Program-made: the position numbers and the translations under genes
Source: Priapulus caudatus
Lineage: Eukaryota > Priapulida > Priapulimorpha > Priapulimorphida > Priapulidae
Reading direction: 5' to 3'
Length of the DNA: 25,251 nucleotides
Assembly (NCBI RefSeq): GCF_000485595.1
Contig: NW_014577226.1
Span: 321,964-347,214 of the forward strand
The notes under the pieces: model-generated
What the model saw: only the letters and a program-made list of their open reading frames with translations
Databases searched by the model: none
Told to the model about the DNA's origin: nothing
In this document: in pieces, positions 10,009-20,425 of the stretch
Layout: each line of letters starts with the position of its first letter
Numbering within the stretch: the first letter of the stretch is position 1

Positions 10009-10057
10009 GCACACACACACACACACTCACCCCACACGCTACACACGCCCACACACA
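10009..10057. repeat. (CA)n-rich tract
   Basis: A (CA)n run followed by CACACGCTACACACGCCCACACAC. Confidence 0.8.
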
Positions 10058-10638
10058 ATGACTCATCCCATCATTTTTACACCGATTGACAGCCTGACCG
10101 TATCGTACGTACCAAAGAAGAGACTACCTATACCCTCTCCACTGATCACGGGAGGCAATCATACGTTACGGCTCTAGACAAACGTGAAACAAATGCATAA
10201 GCGCGTCCTGCTACACCTCGTGTCCACCCGTCAGGTCTCGCTCGCAGACTGTATACGAACAACGACGATGATCGCCTGCGTGCACCGTTGCTCACACACC
10301 GTGTTTAATAAGTCTAATGTAAGAACGCTCGTCAGCCAGCCCCTCGCTCCATAATGTATGCGCGCCTGCTACAGCTGCCCAGCCCGGAGTATAATGAAAA
10401 TGACAGCCGGGTAACCGTCGATCCCAAGCAGATGCGTATATAGCTCTAGCTAGGGACTTGAACAGGGCTACTCGATATCTTGCTTTAGCTTGCCTATAGC
10501 TAGCTAATCGTGCCTCGTAACTCGAGCCCGTTTTGATTAACTAACAGCTTTGTTAAACTATTCAACTTCAACTTACAGATTTATTAACAGCTAGTTAAAC
10601 CGACCGATAACTACTGCTATTGTTAGTGACTGCTGCTG
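10058..10638. other. Unique sequence with CTAG-rich patch
   Basis: No gene seen. At about 10436-10510 TAGCTAG and CTAGCTA words repeat on both strands. A tRNA was considered because GTTCAAGTCCC occurs on the minus strand, but no cloverleaf or A box fits. Confidence 0.4.
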
Positions 10639-11471
10639 GTGGTGTTGTCGTATCAGGTACTACAGATATGTACCCCAGGTACGTGTATGTATACACAAGT
10701 GTACCAGACGTGTATCTTCTCAGCATATATGTACACTGTGTTTACATAAACGTACCTGCCCCGCGGGCAGCATATGAAACCACGCGATAAAGTACGAGAA
10801 TGTCGTAAACCTTCAAAACAAGAGAACAAACGCCATTTGTAAATGTTTGTTTTAGTTTATAACCTTTAGATAAGTAAGTTTTCTGATGTATTTTCCATGA
10901 AAAACACATATTTTACTCATTAATATAACATATAATATCACTATAATTGCAATTATTTGTGCAAATGTGTTATTTTCATCTTAATCTTAAGTTATGAGAG
11001 AGTCTGGGCTGATAGCTGCCGAGTTTGGTTTAGTTAGGAAATGATAATACGATTTGCGTATCCGTATCGTTCCGCGTATACGGCAGTATTAACAGGTATC
11101 AGGATATGCAGTGTAGGGACCTATACGCAATACGTTTTTGTTCTACTTTCTGTTTATGTTCGTGGACCGATTAGTTTACATCTGACCTCATGGTTTTTGG
11201 TAGATAATTCGGGATTTTGGCTACAAGTCATGGAGGCTGACATCTTGCCAAATTCCAGCCAATCAGAAGGCGCTAAATTCTTCCTATGTTATACCGTTTT
11301 CCGGCGTTTACAACAATACCACGTGACTGAACGAGACTTCCCGCCTGGGTACATTTATGGAGCACAGCGGTACGGTTATGTAGAAACAACATTGGTCAGG
11401 TACACTTGTGTATACATATTATTATATATGTACCTCGGGTACATATCTCTACCTGATACGACAACGACCCC
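10639..11471 (+). mobile_element. TIR DNA transposon, family E copy 2, uninterrupted
   Basis: About 833 bp with inverted ends: GTTGTCGTATCAGGTAC near 10644 and TGATACGACAACGACCCC ending at 11471. GTACC-N3-GGTAC palindromes and a GTGTACC word lie in both ends. The interior aligns along its length with E copy 1 (opposite strand); the ~380-bp stretch at 11041-11420 differs by about 12 substitutions and no indels. Copy 2 lacks the X and Y insertions. The left tip is slightly degraded (GGTGGT-GTTGTCG against GGGGTCGTTGTCG). No transposase is encoded. Confidence 0.8.
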
Positions 11472-11502
11472 ATCAGCGTTACGGCTAATTATATTGTTGT
11501 AA
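11041..11502 (+). pseudogene. Element-internal ORF, probably not a functional gene
   Basis: This 153-codon frame starts MIIRFAYPYRSAYTAVLTG and has a counterpart of 156 codons in E copy 1 (minus strand, 5403-5873). It begins at the same ATG and runs out through the terminal inverted repeat, which encodes the PDTTTTPSAL-like tail. I see no known domain. Between the copies I count about 12 substitutions in the aligned coding part, about 8 changing an amino acid and 4 silent. That is close to what unconstrained drift would give, so conservation reflects recent dispersal of the element and not selection on a protein. Confidence 0.5.
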
Positions 11503-11519
11503 CTATCACTACTGCTATG

Positions 11520-11800
11520 GCTACCGCCGCTGCATGGAACGCCCCCAAGCGGCAGACGCACGTGGCCAGCTGACTTACTTTACAGAACGATCACGGAAGA
11601 GGCGAAGGAAAGAGGATATATCCGTGTTATGCGCACGCGCGAGTAGCGAATGTGGCACTGTCGTTGCCGCCGCCATTCTTAACGTGACGACGGCAGACGC
11701 TGCGCATCCTGTGGCGGCGGGAGTATTTTTGCTCCGTATGGGGAAACGCATTAAAGAGTGGCGGTAGCGGCGGTAAACGACTATGACTAAGAGTCGAGTC
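11520..11800. promoter_or_regulatory. CpG-rich promoter-like segment with NRF1 and YY1-like motifs
   Basis: CpG density is locally high. TGCGCACGCGCG at 11630-11641 fits the NRF1 consensus YGCGCAYGCGCR. GCCGCCAT at 11669-11676 is, on the minus strand, ATGGCGGC, the YY1-like word often found at animal start codons and 5' ends. Together these suggest a housekeeping-type promoter or 5' region read on the minus strand. This is motif evidence only. Confidence 0.35.
11579..11676 (-). CDS. Possible first coding exon, unknown gene
   Basis: On the minus strand, AAGAATGGCGGCGGC gives a plausible start (A of ATG at 11676). The frame MAAATTVPHSLLARAHNTDI, then SSFLRLFRDRSV, runs 98 bp to AAA followed by GTAAGT, a near-ideal donor with its G at 11578. 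It ends in phase 2. An NRF1-like site lies within it and the region is CpG-rich, as expected for a first exon. The downstream minus-strand exon candidate at 8116-8270 enters in phase 2; the implied ~3.3-kb intron would contain E copy 2 and the 34-bp minisatellite. The protein is not recognised. A competing + strand frame overlaps here, so chance remains quite possible. Confidence 0.25.
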
Positions 11801-11903
11801 GACACGACCGCCTCGAAAACGTCTTCATACCACACATAAACGTGGTGTTGGGAGAGGGAAGTACGGGTGTCAAGGGTGTGCGTAATAGTGTAGGTGCATG
11901 CAT

Positions 11904-12260
11904 GGAGAGAGAGGAACAAGAGAGCGGGACAGAGCGGCCGAGAGAATGTGTGTGTGTGTGAAACAGAAAGAAAGAGAGGGGAAGAGGGATAGAGAAGAAG
12001 AGAGCAAGTAAGAAAGAAATAGCACGCGAACGAGAGAAAAGAGGGCGAGTGGGATAGAGTGAGAGAGTTGAATAAAGACAGATATACATTGAAAAAGAGG
12101 AAGACCGAGAAAGTGGGAGAAAAGACGAAAATGAGAGAAAGGAGGGAAGAAAGAGAGAAGAAAGAAGCGAGAAATTTATAGTGAAGTAATGATGAATAAA
12201 AAAAGCCAGAGACAGTAGGGAAGGAGGAAGGAGAGAGAGGAGAGGGGATTCAGGTCGCTG
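11904..12260. repeat. Purine-rich (GA-rich) asymmetric tract
   Basis: About 350 bp in which the + strand is dominated by AGAGAG, GAAAGA and GGGA words, with a (GT)n run at about 11947-11961. The minus strand reads Ser/Phe/Leu-rich, which is compositional. Confidence 0.8.
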
Positions 12261-12360
12261 GTAGAAATCAGACAAAACGTTTGCAAAAATTCGAATCTAC
12301 TCTCCCAAGGTGCTGTAAATGATTCATTGCACCGGAGGGTGATAAAACGCACAATTCGCT

Positions 12361-12540
12361 CCAGCCACACACAGGCACACACACACACGCGCGCGCGCAC
12401 GATCGCACACGCACGCGCTCTCTCTCTATCTCCCTCTCTTCCTCTCCCTTTCTCTCTCTTTCGCTCTTGCGCGCACTCGCTCACTTTCGCCCTCACACTC
12501 CGTTTCTTTCTCTATATCCCACCCTCTCTCTCACCACAGC
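12361..12540. repeat. CA/CG then CT-rich low-complexity block
   Basis: (CA)n and (CG)n at about 12366-12400 pass into a CT-rich tract at about 12416-12535. It is the pyrimidine counterpart, in opposite sense, of the purine block at 11904-12260, about 150 bp away. Confidence 0.75.
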
Positions 12541-12767
12541 AACACGCACACGCTCCCAAAAAAATACAATATACACTATCGGATAGCGCATGTGCTTATG
12601 GAAATGTGTGCAAATCTTCGGGCGGCGTACGCGTAAGACTGAAGCCGATTTTTCTTTCGTGGATTTCTTGGCCTGACGTAGACAGAATGAAACGTATTGT
12701 AATGATCGATACGGAGACAGTAAGAAACGGGGAGACACAAACAGAGAGGAGGCGTGGACGACTGAAC

Positions 12768-12773
12768 GAGAGA

Positions 12774-12864
<91 letters not shown>

Positions 12865-12869
12865 GAGAG

Positions 12870-12929
<60 letters not shown>

Positions 12930-12930
12930 G
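12768..12930. repeat. (GA)n microsatellite, about 160 bp
   Basis: Nearly pure GA on the + strand, with only GACGAGAGAGAGACGAG interruptions near 12863. All overlapping frames (Glu-Arg or Ser-Leu repeats) derive from this tract. Confidence 0.95.
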
Positions 12931-12994
12931 ATCGAAGGGAGTAGCAAGAGGCCAAGAGGGCGAGAGCTTGCTGGTCAGGTTTGTGGTACGAATA

Positions 12995-13040
12995 CACACC
13001 CCCCACGCGCACGCACACACGCACACGACACGCAAACCTT
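12995..13040. repeat. CA/CG-rich simple repeat
   Basis: CACACCCCCCACGCGCACGCACACACGC-type sequence; short and low-complexity. Confidence 0.65.
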
Positions 13041-13199
13041 GCGACGCACACCTAGTTGTATTATACTATCAAAAACATGCAGCACATGTCATCAGCCCAT
13101 TATGTGTATAAGCAACATCAACGTTCTTTCTGCCTCCTCGTGCTCTCGCTTCACTGACGAGTGCGAGCGTTTCACATGAAATAGGCTTGCTGCCATTAT

Positions 13200-13340
13200 G
13201 CAGCAGTGCGTCCCTTCTCCTCTTTCTCCTCCTCCTAATCCTCCTCCACCTTTGACCGATCAAGCCGTATCGCTAGCTCTTGCTCCTTTTCTTTCTCCCC
13301 CACCTGATCATGCCCCGTCCCAGAAAACATCAGAGAAGGT
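13200..13340. repeat. CCT-rich pyrimidine tract
   Basis: CTCCT and CCTCCT words dominate at 13210-13252 and again near 13280-13300. The Pro/Ser-rich frame crossing it is compositional. Confidence 0.6.
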
Positions 13341-14781
13341 CATATATTTCCAGAAATCCCCCGCTCATCACTTTGACTAAGCAAAATACATATATATAGG
13401 GTTCTAGTCTCGCATGATCACGTAATCGGCTGACGATGAAATCACTGTAAACTCAATCAGATTTTCATTCGAAACATGCAGAATCGAAGCCGTCTTTATC
13501 ATGCTTCTGGGCGAATTCACGGACATTTACGGCACTGTGGTCCCCCCTCCCCCTCAAACTCCAAATCGAAATTTTAAATGGAAACTAACCGACAGCCTGT
13601 TGGTGACTCGGAGAAAACCGATTCCGTTGCGATTCCCCACGCCGAAATCAAAATATTGATTTGTAAGGTATTCATGGCCGATGTTGACGCTGCAGATTCG
13701 AATCCAGTTTATAAGCACAAAGATGTAAATATTCGAGCGCGCGCGACAGAGAATTAATCTTCTGGTCTTAGTCGCGCCTTGCCACGGGAGAGCCATTTAA
13801 TAATGAACGCGTGAGCAGGGCCCCAGTGGATAACAGTCTTACAGACGCACACTGCCCTCAGGCTTCCACCACCTCCGTGTGAAACCCCAGTGGAAGCGCA
13901 ATTCCCTCGCGAAAGTGGCAAATTAGCCAGGGGGCACTACCCTTGCTAGTCCAATGAGATGGTGACTCTAGTCTATCACGTCACCGCTGGAGTCTCCGTT
14001 GAGAAAGATATAGCCTACAGTTGCACTGAAGAGAGATAGGAAATCTTAATTGCGAACTGAGAAAAAGGTGGCACCGCCGTCACCGTTCGGCTAGCAGCAC
14101 ACCTTTCTACTGACAGACAACAGACGAGGTCGAACTGAAGACAGATTCCACAACCTGGAGATGGTGGCGCCACCGCTACTACCTCTGAGCGTGTTTTATT
14201 TTGGAGTGAAAGATCTCGTCACGTTGAAAAAAAAAGCAAAAATCAATCCTCTCATTATTCCCTTATTTGTGCTTGATTGCAACGACTGACAGCAGTGACA
14301 CGCATAGAAATGAAGAAGATCCACTCCTACTGTTCACATTCGACTATAACACTGCATAGAGCACTCGCTCATAAAGACGTCTCTTGCTATTTTTACGTCG
14401 TTCTGTCTCTTTGTCTTGATCTATACCATTGATCTTTTGCGTGCGATTCAAGCAAATACACAATAAAAATATAATAAATATTTCATAGTTTGAGCATTCC
14501 GTGCCCGCGGGTCTGACTTACAAATGAAACAGAAAAGGGTCTTACGAGAAAGTTAACCAAATCGCGATAAGCATTAGATAGTTTACATATACGTACATAA
14601 ATACATGTTAAATTGAGTCGGTCACTACCTAAATATCCTCCACCATGAGTTTACCATGAGCTGCTCTGCCTTTCTAAACCCAGCATGTGCAGAAGACGAA
14701 TGTTTGAATGAGAGAACGTGAATACATGAATGTAATGCCAGCCGAGACCAAACTTTGGCAGTCAAAAATTTGAGAGCAGCA
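13341..14781. other. Unique sequence, nothing firmly identified
   Basis: Non-repetitive sequence of ordinary composition. There is a short hairpin-capable pair GCTTCCAC/GTGGAAGC near 13862-13897 and a GATTCGAATCC word near 13695 that resembles a tRNA B box but has no matching A box or cloverleaf. The minus-strand frame at 13554-13796 has no recognisable motif. Confidence 0.4.
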
Positions 14782-15514
<733 letters not shown>

Positions 15515-15619
15515 GTATTTCCTATGCTCTCTCCCTATTTCCCTACCTCTCTTTCTCGCCCAATTACTAGCCACCCCTCTATAAGCCATGAATTCACCCT
15601 TTGTACACCCTACTTCAAA

Positions 15620-15960
15620 CATCCTACACTACTCTTATACTACTACTACTTATACTACTACTATTAGACGAGGTCCACATTTATCCTTGGTAAACTCCAA
15701 TTGCAAAAAAACGACCAAGAAGTGCACTGTCATCAGCTGGTAATCAGACGAAGCAAGTGTGACGCTAGCCAGGCGACCACGTCGCCATCTGGTGAGAGAT
15801 CAAACAGACACCCCTAATTCTATTGAGGCCAGACAGCACCTTGCTTGCTTGCTTGCTTGCTAGCAATCATCTTCAATTCTTCTTCATCTTCAATAATTCT
15901 TCTTAATCTTCAATAATCTTCAATAATTCTTGCAATTGAATAATCTTCAATGACATACAT
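15620..15960. repeat. Cluster of short tandem repeats
   Basis: Three arrays lie within a few hundred bases: (TAC)n at about 15636-15665, (CTTG)n at about 15842-15861, and an imperfect CTTCAATAATTCTT array at about 15869-15952. Confidence 0.75.
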
Positions 15961-16474
15961 CAGGCTCGCAGTAGTACAAGCACACCTGCTTGGTTTATTA
16001 GATAACCTAACCACTAAAATAAGACCACATGCAGCAAAAATCGCTCAAGGTGTTGTGCCCTTCCTAATGGAAAACCTGTAATACCAGCCTGGACATTGAA
16101 CATGACCACCTAACCCTAATGTATAATGCTAATCTCACCCAAAATTCAAAATATCAAGTGAGTACAAGGTCTCAAATCGGGTGTAAACAGTATAGATTTT
16201 CAGTGAAGCAGAAAGGCAGCATCTAACATTGCAACAGAGCGGCGACAGAATGCGTGAGAACAGCTGCAAAAAGCTGCCGAAAAAACCCAAAAAGGCCCCC
16301 CCAGACCTCCATTGAAGTCGGTCAACAATGCCGTCGCAGCAGCATGCATGCATGCATTCTGTACCTAACTTGAAGTGCAGGGCATATTAAGCGTTTTGCG
16401 CGACATTACCGCATTCAGAGCGCTAATGGCATGCGCCGATCGCACCACCACATTCGCGTCCCTCTGGTGAGCCC

Positions 16475-16583
16475 GGGGAGGGGGAGAGGGTCCTGGGCAC
16501 TGCCATTCGCCTGGCAGCTGATTGGAGAAAAGCATCGCGAGACAAACGTCATAAAACGGTGAAACTAGTGCGAGCCTTCAGTT
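16475..16583 (+). promoter_or_regulatory. Candidate core promoter with G4, CCAAT, TATA-like and Inr motifs
   Basis: Four elements lie in order on the + strand. GGGGAGGGGGAGAGGGTCCT followed by GGG (16475-16497) fits a canonical G-quadruplex. ATTGG (16521-16525) is an inverted CCAAT box. ATAAAA (16551-16556) is TATA-like. TCAGTT (16578-16583) matches the arthropod-type initiator TCAGTY, with its A at 16580. The ATAAAA starts 29 bp before that A, which is the expected spacing. The segment is CpG-containing. I cannot identify a clear downstream exon, and each motif alone is common. Confidence 0.3.
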
Positions 16584-17339
16584 CTCACATGCGCGTCCCA
16601 CGACAGCGCGCCAACGGAACGAATATCACTTACGTTTCATCGACACGATATCATGGCGGATATTTTTGCGTAGAAAGTCTTGCACGCAGGCTCGGGCAAA
16701 TATCGCTTTATTGTACGCAATTGCCTCGACTGATTTACCACACGGCCGCCACAAATGCCCACGCGCCCCGAAGTGAATTGTTGCTCCCCCATGGCATATG
16801 CTCTGAATATATTATTCGGCTTTCAATGTGTTATTGAAGGGAGACCGTAGAAGGCTTGCGTTTGCAGGGCCAGCAGGGGGGAAGGCCACGCGTCGGGTGC
16901 CGCTTGTCGCTCGCACAATAGCACGCAATCTCAGGGATTCGCATAACGCGTGCGTGGGGGGCGAAAATGGCACTCGTATGCTCAGATCCCTCTCCCTCGC
17001 AGGGACTCCTGGACTCCACGAATAGCCTGCAATTTAGTTAAATTTATACTCTCGCACTCTCTATTAGCGAGCAAATTTCTTTGCACAACAGAAAAATATA
17101 TCGCGGTGGGCTTAAGAAGCGTACGTCGTACATGCAGCCGTTGAAACTGCTTCTCCTCCTCTGTGGGTGACACAGATCTCAATGCAGATGCCAACACAGA
17201 CCTGCTCTTGTCATGTCGATTCGAACACACTCTCATGTCTCATGACACAACGAATGTCTCGGCACCATTATGAATGCCAAAAAAGGAAATCGACACAATG
17301 CCAATTTAACTCCACTTTGGCTGTAAATATGCAACACCG
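16584..17339. other. Unique, partly CpG-rich sequence without a called gene
   Basis: Overlapping frames of 60-90 codons occur on both strands (for example 16559-16837 + and 16982-17236 minus). The longest has no ATG at its annotated start and no recognisable motif. Nothing further is supported. Confidence 0.4.
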
Positions 17340-17365
17340 AGGTCATATAAGGTCATAAGAGGTAA
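17340..17365 (+). promoter_or_regulatory. Three phased AGGTCA half-sites (DR4-type)
   Basis: AGGTCA-TATA-AGGTCA-TAAG-AGGTAA: a perfect direct repeat with a 4-bp spacer, followed by a third half-site with one mismatch, all at exactly 10-bp spacing. AGGTCA direct repeats with 4-bp spacing are established binding sites for RXR heterodimer partners such as thyroid hormone receptor and LXR. Function here is inference; a simple 10-bp tandem duplication would also produce it. Confidence 0.4.
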
Positions 17366-18185
17366 TAATGACCAACCACGCCGATTTTATAATACAAGTG
17401 ACAAAGAAAAATCCGCTTGGCATTGCACCCGCGAATCTGCCTGAACTGCAAAAATGCCAATACGATCAATTTTCACTAATAGTATTTTGCTCATAGATTT
17501 GGGAGAACAAGTAAATGGGCTGATATTGCATTATAAATAACGATAGTGGATCACCAACCTGATGTTATTATGATACATGTCTCAGTGATACACCATGATT
17601 CATTATCCCTCAATGAATAAGTCATAATATTGTTTTGCCATTTTTAACTGTCGGTAGGTTTCTCCCGCTATCACATAACAAGTGCCGCAGAGCGACAGTG
17701 CTCAACTGACGTGTACTGTAGCCAGGTATTCTTCTGATAAACTAACTGGCAACCGAATCAAGTGCGCCCTCCTGCCACCGAGTGCGCGCTCAGAGATTAT
17801 ATCTAGCATACTACTAATACAGATCTAAAATCTATGATAGGCTTTGCTATACCTACTGGTATTACAGTAATAAAGATACAGCTGTGTAACTTTAATGACT
17901 TCGCTATATTACCATGTTATCATGGATATGCGTCGAGCGCGAGCGTAGTGTTGGGGGAGGGTGAGGGGTGGGTGGAGGGGGCTCTAATAGCAAAAGCAGT
18001 TCAGTCCTTTGTTAACAGTCAACAAATCCATGTTTAAACCTCCTCTGAGAGTCAAAAGGTTATCAGACACTTACTCTTCGCACATCAGCGGAAAGTAGAT
18101 TTCAAGGTCCTTTCAATAAAGTTATAAAAACGGTAGGTCAGCGCTGAAACAAAAAAGTTTTGCACTCGGTCCGTTAGACCATGTC
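17366..18185. other. Unique sequence with a G-quadruplex motif
   Basis: No gene identified. GGGGGAGGGTGAGGGGTGGG continuing TGGAGGGGG (17953-17981) contains five G-runs separated by 1-4 bases, a canonical G4 pattern on the + strand. Confidence 0.5.
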
Positions 18186-18189
18186 CTCA

Positions 18190-18487
18190 GAAAATGTCTG
18201 ATATCTGACCTTTCCCCCCCTGCCCTTTGACCTGTAACCTCCAATTTCGCGCTGGTGATGGGTTTTCTCCCCATCACACTATACATCGAATATTAAGAGC
18301 GTAGGTCGAGCCGTTGATATTTGTGCCGCAATTCCGTATTTCCTCCTATACCTTAAGTTAAATCCCTCCATTGACACATCTTGACCTTTGACCCCCAAAT
18401 TCGACATCTTGAGTCCTTTTCGCGACCCCCCCCCCACCCGAATATCAAGACCGTGTGTCGAGCGGTTAAGATTTGTGCCCAACTGTT
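18190..18487. repeat. Two-unit dispersed-repeat fragment with TGACCTTTGACC motifs
   Basis: Two diverged units follow each other: about 18203-18340 and about 18376-18487. Both contain a TGACCTTT/CCTTTGACC segment, a CGAATAT(T/C)AAGA word, (G)TCGAGC(C/G)GTT and ATTTGTGCC. The second runs straight into a GGAC tetranucleotide array. Repeats carrying GACCTTTGACC and ending in GGAC arrays occur in many animal genomes (general knowledge). I cannot name the family. Confidence 0.6.
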
Positions 18488-18540
18488 GACGGACGGATGG
18501 ACGGACGGACGCACGCACGCACGCACGGACGGACAGACAA
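18488..18540. repeat. (GGAC)n/(GCAC)n tetranucleotide array
   Basis: Runs of GGAC, then GCAC, then GGAC again, ending in AGACAATC. The Thr-Asp-Gly frames here are repeat artefacts. Confidence 0.9.
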
Positions 18541-20361
18541 TCATGCGATTCTACAAGCTGCATCTGACTTTGTCAGCTGAGCTAAAAACGATCATTTAGA
18601 ACCATCATTTTTATTCTATAACTATGGCTATAAGTTACTGTCAAAAAGTAATGCTTATCATCTAGATATCCGACATTAGTTCTTTGATGTGAACACATGT
18701 GGGCTTTGCATGAACATTCAACTTTCTAGCTGGCAATGTCATCAAAACCGCTTGGCCTGTACTGCGTCTTGAGGTTCAAGAGTTTACTGAATAGCTAGTT
18801 ACTTCTTGTATTTCTGCAGAAAGATATTTAATGCATCTTTCAATTAAGCCAGAAAGACGATGTCACTGCTATAAAGATGTTTCCCAATAAGTCCAGTAGA
18901 CTATATACTGTAAAACCAGTATTTGCCTTTCACCCACTGACATTTAGTTTCCCAAGTAAGGTCTATATATACATATAGATAAATTTACAAACCTTGTAAT
19001 AAAATGATTACGCATTAATTTTACCCCACCGAAAAAGCAAAATGTTTTTGTCTACTGTGCTTCAATAGTCTTTATAGATTTTTAGAGTACTCTATGACAC
19101 ACTTTTATTTACATTTAAATTAGGTTGTCAATCCTATCCATAGACTAAGAGTCAAGTATATGTATCGCGATTCTTACAAGAACAGTCTTCCCAACTGTTA
19201 CACATTACAATAGCGTAAATAACTTAATTCCAATTTATCAGCAATTCACTATTTAGAAATTTCATTCATTTTTAAAATAAAGAGAAGGTTATGAGAATGT
19301 AATCATATTAATTTGCCAATTAAAACATGTCACTGTGTGTGTAACTGTCAATACAGGCTAATATAGGACCGCGCAATATCTTGGTATAATATAATATATA
19401 CAATTTCTGGTATATAATAGGCTAATAATGTTATAATAAAGAGCAGTCACAGCACTTGGGGACATGTTAAACTGTGCTGCCACCTACATGTTAGGATAAT
19501 AAGAACTTTTGAATGAGGGAATATCACACTTTCGTGCCAGAGGAACATGGTAATCGATGGCGACATTATTTAATAAGCCATTATGAATTGTCTTACCTGC
19601 AATTACGAGTACATGTACTCTTGTACATGTACTCCTTCCAAGCTTTGTACTACACAGGTCCACAGAGGTACACAGTACACAGCTGTACACACCTGTGTAT
19701 ATTCTCCCAAGCTTGAATGAATGCAACTACAACTGCAATAGAAGGTGAGAATGACACGTACTGATAGTAGAACTTTGCTATATATATACTGACTGAAATG
19801 GTTCTTACCAAGCTGGCATATGATTCCTAATTTTCTTTTCGTAAAACTGTTAACACAGTATTTTGTACAAATGAGGTAAAAGAGCTATAATAACTACAAA
19901 TCACAGAATGTTTTTAAAGGGTTTCGAGTCAAATCTGTGTTAGCAGTTACCTTTGTAGAACAGACATCAATTTCGAAAAGACATGTTTTGCATGTCTGTT
20001 GCATGGCAGTTATACAGTAAAACCATTTCTATAGAACTGACATATACCTATAAAGGAGACTTACCATTTCTGTTAATTGACCCATATAAACACAGGTTTG
20101 ACTGCATACTAATATTATCAAAGATACATTTGCAAGAGAACTATTAAATAGGATGTGCAAAGTACCAATACCTAAGCTTGCTGGACTTCCAGTTTGTTTT
20201 CTGTATTTCAGTCTTACAGAAGGTATGGTCTTCTGCTTGCTTGTAGGTTGGCTTTGCTCCTGCTTACACTAGAATGTATCAAAAAACCTTTTTTAATTGT
20301 ATCAAAAGTAAATACACTAAATGTTAAAAATAACAACGGTGACTTTTTCTTGTTTACCATA
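18541..20361. other. AT-rich unique sequence; GTAC palindrome cluster at 19607-19695
   Basis: No exon, RNA gene or transposon end recognised. At 19607-19695 there are GAGTACATGTACTC, GTACATGTAC, GGTACACAGTACACAG and AGCTGTACAC in quick succession, so the stretch has several overlapping palindromes. Confidence 0.5.
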
Positions 20362-20425
20362 CATGATGCCAATAGGTGACACCATGCCTAGTGAATAATC
20401 TACATCTCACCTATTTGGCATGATG
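20362..20425. repeat. Inverted repeat (18-19-bp arms, 27-nt loop)
   Basis: CATGATGCCAATAGGTGA at 20362-20379 pairs with TCACCTATTTGGCATGATG at 20407-20425, with one extra base and one mismatch. It could form a stable hairpin in RNA or mark the ends of a very small element. No target duplication is evident. Confidence 0.7.

Noticed and set aside
9428-10026. Pro/Ser/Leu repeat protein (minus strand), 34-residue period
   Set aside because: A consequence of a 34-bp DNA unit read through three phases; variant units destroy the frame elsewhere in the array.
12327-13051. Long Glu-Arg and Ser-Leu frames on both strands
   Set aside because: Open only because they cross the pure (GA)n tract at 12768-12930; the flanks carry no recognisable domain.
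13690-13710. tRNA B-box-like word GATTCGAATCC
   Set aside because: No A box at the right distance and no cloverleaf; GTTCAAGTCCC on the minus strand near 10456 fails the same test.
16559-16837. 92-codon + frame after the promoter-like cluster
   Set aside because: Its first codon is GTG, not ATG; a later ATG gives no recognised motif and no splice context, so it is not called.
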